Assembly (NCBI GenBank): GCA_016748015.1 | Contig: JAAOMT010000128.1 | Location: 1,945,770 to 2,009,769, forward strand | Length of the DNA: 64,000 nt | Origin: Geosiphon pyriformis | Taxonomy: Eukaryota; Glomeromycota; Glomeromycetes; Archaeosporales; Geosiphonaceae | Direction of reading: 5' to 3' | Part shown: piece by piece, positions 36,911 to 48,800 of the stretch | How positions within the stretch are numbered: the first letter of the stretch is position 1 | Layout of the letters: each line of letters opens with the position of its first letter | The notes under the pieces: model-generated | What the model saw: the letters and a program-made list of their open reading frames with translations, nothing else | Told to the model about the DNA's origin: nothing | The model's database searches: none | Translations under genes and position numbers: made by a program

Positions 36911-39816
36911 TTATTTTACCGCGGTTACTGTATTCGAATTTTTAACAGGAATTTCTTCCTCGTTGCCAATGAGTATAAAAAATCTTTTAGTGAATATATA
37001 ATCGCCAACTGAAATTTTCAGTAAAGTCCAAAAAAGGCTTGTTGCTTCATCAGAAATATTTCGCTAAAAATGTTCATTGTGTAAAATTAATTAAAAATTT
37101 CAAAGAGTCAAACTGAAAAAAAAATTCGATTGTAAACTTGCATCAAAGATTTCTTTCTGATCCAAAATTGTGACAGATTGACTAAAAGCCGCAGAGCGAA
37201 TGTGGATTAAAGCGTAATGTGCTCTGTAAATAAAAGTAACCATTTTTCGTAAGATTTTCATTGTTAAATTCAAACAAAGTTTGTCTGCTTAGAATAACTG
37301 TCAAAATTTTGTTTTACTTTTCTATTTCAGCGGGATCCGTTGACCCCTCCAAACACTCAATTATGTCTGGGTGTAGAATGACAAACCAATCATCATTGGT
37401 ACATTTGGAGCGTCGCTTGTTTAGAATTTGGAAAGCAAAGTAATGTTTAATTCACGAAAGATAATCACAAGAAAATCGGAAAAAGTTCGAGATTTTTTAC
37501 ACTATTTAAAATGCCAAAAACTCTTTGGAGGGTGTCATTATAGGTTAAAAAAACTCGTCTGCTTATGGCAATAATTCCTCCTAGTAAATAAGTGTAGAAA
37601 TATGAAATTCAACCTTCTTATTCAATTAAGGGATGATTAACTAGGTTTTACCTGAGGGAAATATTGTGAGACATCTTGTTGAACTCGATAGAGAAGATTC
37701 CCATCGAATGACTTGAAATTCGCAGCTTGACTGATGCTTAAGTTGATCCAAAAAGGGCATTTGGAATAGACTCTTGAGGTTGGGGCAATCAATCTAAGTA
37801 ATCAAAAATTTAGACATTTGAACCTAGAACATTGCTTCAAATAATCGATTTTTAAGCCTACCAACACAAACTGAATGTCAATTGTTTTTTTCATTGAATA
37901 AACAAATCTTGCCCCAAGAGATCTTAATACGAAAATAAGATTGGCTATTTCAGGATTTTGTAGATTACCAAAAATCCAAAATCTTGGCCCTTTGAAACGA
38001 GGGGTCCTCAGGCTAGGTGATAATTCAACATTGAGAGGCGCGATGATAATACGATGTTTAGTTTTATCTCCGAAATTAAATATTTTACGTGCTTCCTGAC
38101 CGAGAGGAAACATGAATAAATGTAATGATGGCATAAAATTTAGCCTTAGGGAGCCAACCTTTGGAGAAAGTGAAAAAGATTAATTTGAAAACAATATATA
38201 TAATATGAAAGAAAGTTTTACCAAAGAATTGATTGAAATTTTTTACGAGTTTATTTTCTAAATAGTCGAAAAATAGATCGTCCAAGTTATTTAGGCCTTG
38301 AAAATCGTTTCTATCTGTCTGAATGCTAAAGACCGCCAAGTGAGCAGCGGAATCCCCGATAAACCGTTTTGCTTGATGAAATTCGATAGGCTTCGCTAGC
38401 CACAGTATAGTTTCTTTCTGAAATATCTTTCTAAAATGTTTATTATCGAAAATAAATGAAAGGTTTCGAAGGATTGAAACATATAAAAATTTTCCTTACA
38501 AATATGGAATTCCCTCTGACCCACAAATTCGTTTGATGGCCACGTTAGCAAATAAACGTCTTGTTTGCCGGTCGACGATTACTCCCTCCCAATCCCTGCG
38601 AGTTATTCCTCATAAAATTTGAAGTTTGAAAATGAAAATAAATTGGCAAAAATATTTACATAGTATTGCTTTTTATCCACCACCGTTCTGTAAAAGAATT
38701 AAAAATTTACGTTACTTGAATAAAAAAATTCCGAATCTCTATTTAATTCCAGAGGAAGAAATGCTTACCAATATTTTGGCAATTTCTCTTATTATTTGTA
38801 TTCGGGTCCTTACGTTCCTCATTATTTTCCTCTGAAGCCGTATCATTCTTGTCAAAAAATATTTAAAAAATTAATGAAAGCTTTTCCCTTGGTTGGCCGA
38901 ATGAAAGCCTCATCATCACTCAAAAATATTTGCATTTGAGAAAGTGTAGATCTATAATTACTTCCTGTGAAATGAAAATCTTTTTAGCCAAAGAGGTTGG
39001 TTTTTCACTTCCATGTTTCTTCTCTTTTTCATTATTTGAATCTTTTTTACTCTTGATTTGATTTTTGGTTTGTAAAAAATTTTGACGAGAGATTGGTCTG
39101 CTATTTTCTGAAACATTATTGACTTTAGGTGAGGACAATGGGATTGAGGAAGAGGCATCATTTTTTTGGACTAATCTTTCTCCAGTTTTTAATGGGGAAT
39201 AGCCGCTTGTTTCTGATAATTCTCCTTGGCTAGGTGCCAAGTTTTTGTTAAACTGTATAGACACAAAATTAAAATATTTTCCTTCAAATTTTTTTAAACT
39301 TGAATATTGTAGATCGAGAAAGGGGTTACTTGATCTTTAGCCAAATCGTCTTCCCTTTGCTTTCCCTTCTGTTTGCGCCTATAACTTTGCATTAAATGTT
39401 CATAATTCCTCAAATTTTTTAGATTGACCCATTGTGATTGATTTGATGAATCTAAGAAACATTAAAACTCTAGTTAAATAACCAATTTTTGGTTCATTAA
39501 TCATTCTAAAATGGTCTCACCATTAAATAAAACTCTGACAAAATTCTCCCCCTCAATATCTCTCATCTCTATAATTTCTTTTACCAATTTTATACTGTCT
39601 CTTCTTTTGGATAATCTCCTGGATTTTATGCCTCCGGGTCGAATGATAGTTCCTGGTTTTCTGATTCTTCAAGTTCGCCATGAGAGCAATAAATAATTAC
39701 AATCAAGAATTTAAGAGAAATCAATTATTATTATTATTATATATAAATTAAAATTCTTACTTCGTAGGAACTTTACCACCCATACTCTTACGCGCAAAGC
39801 CAGTACGAGGGTTCAT
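36911..39816 (-). CDS. Chromodomain-like protein with an N-terminal histone H3-tail mimic
   Basis: About 15 exons. Phase-consistent exons are 39,816-39,761; 39,666-39,521; 39,451-39,330; 39,252-39,009; 38,964 onward; 38,847-38,769; 38,687-38,660; 38,595-38,500; 38,430-38,247; 38,158-37,862; 37,793-37,652; 37,580-37,501; 37,415-37,318; 37,223 to about 37,175; 37,063-36,911. Only the 38,964 exon end and the exon 14 end are unresolved. The product is about 650 residues. Residues 1-19 read MNPRTGFARKSMGGKVPTK, in register with histone H3 (ARKS, GGK, P and K identical). Residues about 45-100 resemble a chromodomain: VKEIIEMR, a Gly turn, FVRVLF, QWVNLKNL, YEHLMQSY; the KW aromatic position is not conserved. 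A Ser/Lys-rich linker follows, then a long folded C-terminal part (DWEGVIVDRQTRRLFANVAIK, WIFGNLQNPEIANLIFVLRS, NDDWFVILHPDIIECLEG) that I do not recognise. A heterochromatin role is inference. Confidence 0.62.
39761..39816 (-). other. Exon 1 encoding the H3-tail-like peptide
   Basis: The exon gives 18 codons plus 2 nt and stops at a GTAAGA donor. An in-frame TAA lies upstream with no other ATG between, which supports this start. Counting the initiator Met, Lys-10 falls on H3 K9, Lys-15 on K14 and Lys-19 on K18. The next exon (39,666) does not continue H3 sequence, so the resemblance ends at the splice site. Confidence 0.6.
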
Positions 39817-40212
39817 TATTAAGGAGATCCTTCTCAGAAGAGCAAAGGATGGTAAAAATTAGTTTTTAGTAGAAATAAAGTCTCTAAATATTTGAGAATA
39901 TGAATGAATTCATTTCGAATCCCGGTGATGCCAAATCATTATTATTTGTTTAGAGCTGATAAATGAGAATGAATTTTAATATATACTGCAACAAAACCAG
40001 ACAAAATGAACATTTTATTTTTGCTTGTAGCTTTTTAATGATTCAAGATCCGGAATATAAGATAAGAAAATCCAAGGGCATAAATTAGGTAATTGCTAGG
40101 TTCTTGTCATCCCTCCTTTTTCTATCTTTGATATTTTTCTTTGTAGCATCCTTTTGGACATATTGATTAACATTTTTTTATCTTCTTGGCAACTCTTCAT
40201 ATTTCTATGACA

Positions 40213-40870
40213 TTAGTCCAACCAACCTGGCCCTTTGTAGATTATTTTCTCAGCGGGAATAGGGTCCAAGTTTAATCGAAATTCACTAATTTCCTCTTGC
40301 TCAGGACCCAAACAGTTAACTTCTGATTTCTTTCATTCATTTTGCCTCAAGGGAGATGAAGCGAAAAAATTTCTAACATCGATTTGATTATTAATTTTTT
40401 GAATACACAGTTATAATAGTTCACCCATTTCGGTTCAAGTTTGTTCATCAACAGGATTAATAACCAAGTCATCTTTCAATGATGACAAGGTTTAGTTTTT
40501 TTCAGACACGATTCCATTTTTAGCTTACAATTTTTCTATACTTTCTTGCTATTCTTGCGGGGTGAGTTTTAATTATTTTCTTCTACCTGGTCAGGCCCTT
40601 TTGCATAATCTTTTTCATAAATAGGAACGATGTGCAAGTGAAAGTGCAAAATTGATTGATAACGTCAATCTTCTGACCCATTATAACAATAGACAAGAAA
40701 GCCTTGTGGAGTAAAAAGTTTGTTGATTCTCTCTAACATATTTCTTAAAAGAGACATCATATTATTTCATTCTTCCTTTACTTAGCCCTTTGATTGTGTT
40801 TACCTACAGTCACTATATCTTTCTTGTTTCGAAGCAGTATATCAACCAGAATCATGAAAAATTTTATTTT
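40213..40870 (-). pseudogene. HIT-domain (histidine triad) pseudogene
   Basis: The histidine triad HFHLHIVPIYEKDYAKGPD is read from 40,646 down to about 40,590 (His codons in 40,629-40,646). Before it comes GFLVYCYNGSED, the usual strand ahead of a HIT active site. Two TGA codons interrupt it at 40,665-40,667 and 40,767-40,769, both where Trp is plausible, and more stops follow in the long acidic tail (EISEFRLNLDPIPAEKIIYK, then the end near 40,213). HIT proteins are nucleotide hydrolases or transferases. With several stops it looks inactive. The 5' part is not clear. Confidence 0.6.
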
Positions 40871-41502
40871 CTTTGAGCATTTTTTATTAACACAAGTTTC
40901 CAAAATGAAAAGAGGTATTTATTGCCTTTGGTGTTTAGTAATAATTTTGAAATTAGGAATTTTTTAGGACTTGAAAATGCTAAGATTAAAAGGAATCAAA
41001 ATAACTTTTTTCAAATGCAATACTTTTTTAACTATTCAAATGTATAATTATTTTTTTCAAATATAATTAACGTAATACAATTGAAAATGTGATTGATTAA
41101 AAAAAAATCTTTAAAGAAAAAATCAAATCAAATCAAATCAAATCAAATTAAATTGATTGATTGATTGATTGATTCATTCCAAGAGAGTAGATTAATATTG
41201 AATTGAATTGATAAGTCACTTTTTTGTTGTTGGATGAAAAAAAAATTTTGTAAAAATCATTGATTGATTCGAGTTATGAAAAAAAACTTTTAATAATCAG
41301 ATGGGGTATTCAGTTCTTTTGAATTAAAATAACTATAAAATTAGGTACCTTTTTAAAAATTAATTGAAAAAAATAAAAATATTAATATTAATATTAAACC
41401 GAATAACAAAGGGTTAGAAAAAACCAAAAAGCCAAAAAAAACCCCCTACCCCGAAAAATATCAAAAAAATCACATATATATTATAATTTAGTCTAATAAA
41501 AC
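40871..41502. other. Intergenic, pseudogene to secreted-protein gene
   Basis: AT-rich. It contains an (AAATC)n run switching to a (GATT)n run at 41,117-41,175. Upstream of the secreted-protein gene there is a TATATATA at about 41,474-41,482 that could be its TATA box. Confidence 0.4.
41117..41175. repeat. (AAATC)n followed by (GATT)n
   Basis: About five AAATC units, then about five TTGA/GATT units. The two halves are partly complementary, so the tract could fold back imperfectly. Confidence 0.75.
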
Positions 41503-41919
41503 ATGAACTCAATTCAATTTATTGTCATGATCTTTATCTCAATTTTTTCTCTTTTAATAATGTTTAGTGTCAGCACACCAATTACTGGTTTAACCCCATC
41601 AAAAATACTTTCAACTAATGCTAATGAAAAAGATAATAATCTTAATATTGCAAATACTGCAAACCAAGCATTATCTATGAACAATTTTAACCAACTTGAA
41701 GACACCGAGAATGGGGCATCCGAGAAAACTTTTTTGAATAGTCAAGGCGGAACTGGAGGGATCGGATTGACTGGTACCACATTATCTCAAGAATCTTCGG
41801 ATATTAGCAAAGCTTTACAAGCATTGAATAGTAATAAACTTGATTTTAGCAATAATCAAGTAAATACCATTGAATCTTCAGATCACGGTGCCAATCAAAA
41901 TACTTTATTTGTTGGTTAA
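41503..41919 (+). CDS. Small secreted Asn/Ser-rich protein
   Basis: A single exon of 138 residues. A clear signal peptide is visible: a short polar start, a hydrophobic core at residues about 6-22 (FIVMIFISIFSLLIMF), and a likely cut around SVST-P near residue 24. The mature part (about 114 residues) is rich in Asn, Ser, Gln and Thr, has a Gly-rich centre (GGTGGIGLTG) and no Cys, no transmembrane helix and no known domain. The start is the only ATG that gives the signal peptide. It sits beside a transposon-rich flank, a common place for fungal effector candidates, but nothing in the sequence proves an effector role. Confidence 0.65.
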   Translation: MNSIQFIVMIFISIFSLLIMFSVSTPITGLTPSKILSTNANEKDNNLNIANTANQALSMNNFNQLEDTENGASEKTFLNSQGGTGGIGLTGTTLSQESSDISKALQALNSNKLDFSNNQVNTIESSDHGANQNTLFVG

Positions 41920-42398
41920 ATAATAAGATTTTAAAATTTAAAAGTATAACTATATAGGTAATATCCCAAATTATCATGTATTCTAAAATCTTTCAACCAT
42001 TTAAGGAAATTAAGTTTTTTCGAATATAATTTATGTATATAATTTTTTTAATTTTTTTTTTTAGTTTAAACCCTAATATAAGTGAAAATTTATGACAGAT
42101 TTTATAATTATAATATATAAAAAATAAAAAAAAAAGAGGGTTTTCAAAAAATAAAAAATAAAAAGTCTTGATATACATAAAAATTTAAGAAATAAGGCAA
42201 TTTTATTAAAGTTATAAATTAATTTATGATAAAAGAATTAATCTAGCGTTTTAGCATTTATTTATTTAATATTTAAATTAACTATATTTCTACCACATAA
42301 CTCGAGTAAACTTTCTTTTAGAATAGATAATTGAAATAATAAAAAAGTAAGAATAATTATGATTTTATAAAATTAGTATATATATTTGATAAAAAATA

Positions 42399-42401
<3 letters not shown>

Positions 42402-42436
<35 letters not shown>
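42402..42436. repeat. (ATT)n microsatellite
   Basis: About eleven ATT units in intergenic DNA. Confidence 0.9.
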
Positions 42437-42878
42437 TATTAAATATGTATATACTTAATTAATCATTCTATTTTATTGGTTATTTTTCTTTAACTCAATT
42501 AAAAAGGGGACTTTACTTCTAAAAATTATCTATAACTTTTTTATTAGCTAAAATACTTTACACCTTCATGTTTAGTTCCCCATATTTCTGCTCTAAATAC
42601 ACGTAAAAATATTTTAAATTAGTTCAAATAAATAAATAAATAAAAAATAAATAAATTTTAATAAAACGAGAAACTGTAATTAAAAACTTACATCCCTGAA
42701 TACCAAAAATACCAGATTGAAAACTTTTTGTGAATTAAATATGAAAATTATATTTGAAGAAAAAAAAAAACAAACGATTTGAAGGGTCAAAATAAAAAAT
42801 TTTACTTTATTAATCAAAAAATCTAATCGGCCCATTTTGTTCCGTAATTAAGATTACTTGAGTGTGATTAATACTCAA

Positions 42879-42902
42879 AAAAAAAAAAAAAAAAAAAAAA
42901 AA
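42879..42902. repeat. Poly-A run, 24 nt
   Basis: An uninterrupted A-run with no retrotransposon homology upstream. It could be the tail of an old SINE or LINE insertion, but no element body is visible. Confidence 0.7.
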
Positions 42903-43748
42903 ACGATTTGTTTTTGATTTACATAAATATTATTTATTTATTTATTTTTTCATTTATTTAATTCTAAATTCAATACAAATCCAAATAAAGTTAAGTTCGG
43001 CTTTACTTAGATGAGCCCCTTTTTTTGGTTTTCTTTTTTTAGTAAATGAAAATTTGTTTAAAATTTTTTTTTCTATATCAAAAGAGATTTTGGGAAATAA
43101 ATTATTACCTTAGCCTTAGCCCCACCCATTCACCCATTCACCCACCAAATTTTTGTATATATTTTTGGCCTACGGAAAATATACAAATCAGCTATTTTAA
43201 AATGACAGAATATTGTGTGTTACCTTCATTCCGATCTTGGGAGTTCTTGTCGATTATCGACTTAATTATTTATCCGAAATAGATTAAAAAAAAAAAGCAT
43301 CATCTTGACGATTATATTTTAAATTGTATCAATTTTTTAATGGAAATTTTAAATGAAAATCTGTTAATCAAGAAAACTTGGCAAATGTCATTGTCTTTTA
43401 TCATTATACCATTTTGACATCATAAAGCTTCGTCATTTGATAAAGATGAACTATTTGCAGAGTTTTTTATATTAATTGGTAAGCTTCAACAGATTTGGGA
43501 AAATCGAAAAATTGAAAATCTTGGTTTAAATCGGTTAAAGGGCTTTTTTTTTATTTAAACTTCTTAATATATTTGAATAATAAAAGCCTCTGGAAATTCT
43601 GATTGATCTAGCTTAGAAATTTTCAAAAGTTAATAAGTGTGGAATATATATATATCTAGAAAAAAGTACATAAATAGCCAACAATTTTAGTTTTTTTAAA
43701 ACAGGATTTCTGAAACTTTCAAATCGAAAATTCTTTACTTCAAACAAT

Positions 43749-43783
43749 ATGGAGGAAACAAGACTTGATATTTCATCATCATT

Positions 43784-43828
<45 letters not shown>

Positions 43829-44773
43829 TAATCAACGTAATTTCTTAAAAAAGAAAAAAAGGTCTTGATTAAAAGGATACATTAATTTATCTAATCAAAA
43901 TAATTTTTCACACTTAAAAAATAGTTGTAAAAAAAAATGATGAAACTCTTTCATCAAGAGATTCAATATGCGATTTCGCTGAAAATATTTCAGAGTTTGA
44001 CGAAAAGACACATTTACCATTCGTCCCTGGACCTTTGATGACAGAGAAATTATTCATTACCTTGGCTGCATTTTTATGGATGCTTTCAATTTTCGCAAAT
44101 CTTTATATGGTTGTTGGGTCGATATTATTAATTTCACAATATGCTATAGGAGTAAGTTGTTTATTCGTTTATTCGTTTATTTTTTTATTTTAAAAATCCT
44201 TTTTGGAAAATTGTTTCACCCATTTTACCTGTTATTATATATATATTGATATAAATTTATATATCTATATGTATTTACTATTTTTTTTATTTTTTTATTT
44301 TAAATATTTCAGGCATTACTGAAAATTTTTCTATCTTTGAACATAAGCTTTGATCTTTCAAATCGATGTATTCTGAGTTATTATGGAGCTAAAAGTGGTG
44401 GTACATATTTCTTGGCTGGGATAATAGGTATTTTCAAAAAAAAATCTTTTTCAAAATCCCTTACATTTTTGTTCCAGAAAAAATATAAACCTAAAATTCA
44501 ATATTGAACTATTTGAAATTCTTAGGGAAAGAACATTTAGCACATTTACTTTACCTAGGCTACAATTCAATCAGCGGAAATATTCTTGATATTTTGACAC
44601 TAGTCAACATGGGAAGCGCATTACCTTTTTTGGCATTATCAATGCGAGATGAAACTTGTTTAGCCGAATCATCCTGTCAAACTATTGTGACAACTATTTT
44701 GATTTCAGTGGGTTATTTATTCCTTGGAAGTTTATGCCTTCTTTCATGCTACAAATACGAGCACATTCCTTAA
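43749..44773 (+). CDS. Multi-pass membrane protein with N-terminal poly-Ser tract
   Basis: Four exons: 43,749-43,836, 43,925-44,151, 44,313-44,427 and 44,526-44,773; all are GT-AG and in phase, giving 225 residues. The N-terminus (MEETRLDISSSL) runs into about 16 Ser encoded by an (ATC/TCA)n microsatellite. An acidic stretch follows (residues about 45-58). Hydrophobic segments lie at about 71-105 (LFITLAAFLWMLSIFANLYM, VVGSILLISQ; one long or two short helices), 106-117, 136-144, 165-183 and 197-220. I know no family with this pattern. The exon-intron fit supports a real gene; function is unknown. Confidence 0.65.
43776..43830 (+). repeat. (ATC)n coding microsatellite
   Basis: TCA repeats in frame encode the poly-Ser tract of the membrane protein. 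Length variation here would change Ser number without shifting the frame. Confidence 0.85.
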
Positions 44774-45757
44774 TCATTCAGAAGTTAAGTGACTTTTCAA
44801 AAAGGAGGTTTGTTAATTTTTGAGATTGATTGCGTTAGTGGTAAATATAGTATCTCTCACCGTATTAATTTTGTAAAAAATATTATTTAGATAGAAAATT
44901 TTATATACATATCTGTAAATTACATTTAGTTTTCATTAAAACCATTAAAAAAACTTGTTCTTGTATTTCTAATCCTTTGAAAATATTGTCGTTAAATTCA
45001 ATTTTTTTTTTTGTTTCACCGAAACCGAAAATATATAGATATATATATATATCAAAAAAAACATACATGACCTTTTAAATCTGAAAATATCAAAAACTAA
45101 TTTGGAATCCAGATTTGAATCTTTGAACTATTGAAATCGGCTTTTTGGTATATCTCTTTGATATCTTCCTCCATAAATGTTTTTTCGTTGAGAAGAGATA
45201 TAAATTACTAAATTTTCAACACTAACTACAATCGTACTCTCATCGTATCATATGATTGGAAACACGCTTAAACCTGTGATTGTGAAAGTTTCCTTTTATA
45301 CAGTAACAATATATAAGTTCACCAATTTTGTTATAAACTTAAAATTCAAAGAGAACATCAAATATTACTAAAACATTTTTCGGTGTCTTTTATAATAAGT
45401 TTGCTAATGTTAAGGTTAAGTAAAATAACAATTTTAATAATAATTAATATATAAACTGTTTTTATTATAAATTAATTATTATTAAATATATAAGTATTTT
45501 ATAAATTAATAATTAAAAAAAGTAAGTAATCAATTAATTTAAAATATTTTTTTTTAAAAAATATTTAACAAATATATAACTTTTAAAAATTAAGTTATAA
45601 TTATTATTAAGAATAATTAAAAAAAAATAATATAAAAATTATTTAAACTAAAATTTTTGAATTTTTAAATAAATTTCAAATAATTTAAACAAAATTCAAA
45701 TAATTTAAATTGAAATTGATCAAAGTTTTTCAAAATAATAAAAATAATTTTTTTTTT
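44774..45757. other. Border between gene island and right-hand LINE cluster
   Basis: Host-like until about 45,410, then almost pure A/T up to the L5 tail. No gene recognised. Confidence 0.5.
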
Positions 45758-45884
45758 TTTTATTAAGCATTTAACAAGTGTAGCCCAACCACTACCTAAA
45801 CTATAACAATATACAAAATCCTATATTAAGTATGATTCATGCACTTTCTATATATGACAGCCACTTGAGCCAATCAAGGCAACA

Positions 45885-48800
45885 CTAGACATCTAGACCA
45901 CTAATTACTAAGAAGTTACTTAAAAAACTGAAGTGTGCACTGAGTAGACAAGAATGTAAACCATAACATATGTGAATACCTAACCTGATACCAAAATCAA
46001 AGATCACACTGGGAGACCACAAGAAAGCCGGACCAGATACCACCAATATTATGAATTCATTATATAACAAAAGACCATGTTTCTTATAAAGCACTCTCAA
46101 TTTGGTAGTTGGCAGCCACATGGTGAATCTATGACCCTCAGCAAAGCTTCAGACTAAACCAATTACTAGAAACTTATTATTAGAGCCACCATCCAGCAGA
46201 CAGACCATATTATTTATCCAATTCTTCAAAACAAAGCCCTTGGCTAAGGACATATATAAATAATCCAACAACTCAGCCTCTTATAGAAATCAAATCACCA
46301 TACTATCAGCAGCAAGAACACCAAGCAACTTAATCCAACAATCAATAGTTTTTGAAATCAACTCATTTTTAGCACCAGCATTATGAATGCAAGAGAACAT
46401 GTGATTAGAATTCTCAAACAACCCACACTGGATACATAGCATGCTCAGATAATCTGAATCATAAAGCCTCTTCCTCTTGGCTACAAGAAGGCAATTGTGC
46501 ATGACTTTCATGAAATAGAATTGAAGACACACAGAAGAGTAGCTGGTAAAGCCTGATTGAAACTGACTATTAGGATGTCATACACTAAATATATATTGCA
46601 TATTAATTTCATTGTGTAGTGTACTTTCTACAGCATAAACCACACATTTGGCTTCCCAACCAACAAAGCTTACAGCATCAAAAAGACACTTGACAAAATA
46701 GTAAGCATTTTCAGAAACAGGTTTTTCTTTAATAAACAAAAACCAGCAGGACATTTCAACAAATAACACAATGTCAGAACCAGTGGCAACATTGGCCAAT
46801 AAATCAATATACTCATTGTTATAAACCCAGAGTGGCCCTTAACTTTGTTCCAAGCTACTAACAAGTTCTTTAATGCAATGATCTGCTGGATTTATTCCCT
46901 TTCAATCCAATATTTATCACAAAAATTGAGACCAGTAAAATTTTTATAAAAAATACAAGCATCCAAAAATGCCTAACTGTCTATAAAAAGAGTAACCAAA
47001 CTGAAAACAAAAATGCACTTTAAAGCAAAGGTGATAGCATATAGTTCAGTCAGGGTTGACGAAAGCAAATCATTCATTCCAATTCCCATACCATCATCAA
47101 TATTAGGAAAATAAGCAGCAGTACCACTGTAAGCACCTATAGAACCCAAATTTTTAACTGAGCCATTAGTATAAACCACCACACTATCTGAAGTATTCTC
47201 AAAAAATATTTACTGATAGAACTTAGATTAATTCAGGAACTATCAAGAGCTGGATCAGAAGCTAAGACACAACCATCAACTAAACCACCATTCCCAATAA
47301 ATATCATTAACACACTAAACTAACCAGGAACCAGACCTTTCAAATTCAGTCTTTTCCATCTACAAAAATTACTTCACATAAAACACATGCTGTAACAGTC
47401 CAAAAGCTGGTTTGTAAAAATAATGCCAAACTTCTTTAGCAAATTAACCACACTTATATACTGATCCAAACCCAAAATGTCAGCAACAGATATGCCACTA
47501 CCAGTCCAGAAAACATTCAGCAAAACATTGCCCAAGAAGAACTTGCATGACACCAAAATGTTGGTTATACCAGCTAAAAATGAGTTTACAGAATCCAATA
47601 ACAACACAACCAGAAAACTAATAGGTTGTTGAAACATTCAATTGACTGCCTGCAGATCCATCATCCTGTGTTTAAAAAATCTGCCAAGAACGTCTTTTGA
47701 ATTGGCAAACAGTACCAAATTAGCCAAAAAGTTTTTGGCTTGCAATTGCCTAAAAGTCTTGAGGTTATATAACTCAGGATGTGAAATGGCTTTATTAGAG
47801 AAATCTTTGGGCAAGTTGGCCTTAAGCTTCAGACTTTTTTTTAGCAGCCTATTCCATTTTTCACAAATATTCACAGAAGCATAACTAAACTGCAATCTAT
47901 ATTCAATTATAAGTTGTAAAACAGCAAACACCAAATAGAGAAATTGTTTATCAGAGACTGCTTTCCTCAGGACCAAGTTGACAAAAAATTTCACATCTAA
48001 CTGGGCTTTGGCAAGGCTGGGCTTTAAAAGACCATAGGTAAATAAAAAAATTCTTAAGTATCTATAAGCCTTGTCTTTCTTAGCAATTAAAATATCTGAA
48101 CCACTAATTGTCAAATAAGAAGCCTCAACTCTGTGATTAATAAATATAGCTACCATCTTTTCAGTATTAATTGAAATGTTATTGAGATAAAAAAATTTGC
48201 TAGCTATGTCCAAAATATGCTGGGTAGCAGTCATGCTATTTCCAACCCAAATAGTATTATTCACAAATGCCCTTACAGCCAAATATAATATTAAACCACC
48301 CTTTTAATCTCACTTGTCAGTTCATGTAAAAAATTTTGAGTCTAGCCAGTATCTAAACAAACTCTTATGTCTCTTAATCTTATACAGCAAAAAATCATAA
48401 AAAATTCTCCATAACAAAGATGAGAACACCTCATCCTGATCCAGACTATCGTGAACAATGTATTTATCAGTGAATCCAAAATCTGTCATCATTTAATTAA
48501 TGCAGTTATTATGTATACTCCCAAAAAACTCAATGAAATAGGAACACATTTTAATTTTAACCAAGTTATCCCTTAAGTGAGACCACCCAACTGAGTCATA
48601 GGCTTTATGCATATCCTGAAGAACAAGCCACAGCTCGCAATTCTTCACTAGTGCATTTTCAATAACAAAACCTACAGCAAAAATTGGGGTTTAAGTGGAA
48701 GTATCCTTCAAAACTGAAAAATTATCTCCACGCAGCATATCATAATTGCTACAAGCCAAGGAAATCCTATCAAACAGAATTTTGGACAAAATCTTCCTAG

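Larger units (their letters stand above)
41920..43748. other. Intergenic region with microsatellites
   Basis: 1.8 kb of host-like AT-rich DNA without a supported gene. It includes an (ATT)n tract at 42,402-42,436 and a poly-A run at 42,879-42,902. A plus-strand frame at 43,046-43,282 has no recognisable content. Confidence 0.5.

Noticed and set aside
37261-37443. Plus-strand ORF that follows an acceptor-like CTATTTCAG
   Set aside because: The minus strand of the same stretch gives a better exon (NDDWFVILHPDIIECLEG) in phase with the chromodomain-like gene.
39761-39816. Remnant of a histone H3 gene
   Set aside because: There is no H3 core sequence downstream; the exon splices in phase to the chromodomain-like exons. 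Kept as a mimic instead.
43046-43282. Plus-strand ORF of 78 codons
   Set aside because: No recognisable content, no promoter or splice context.
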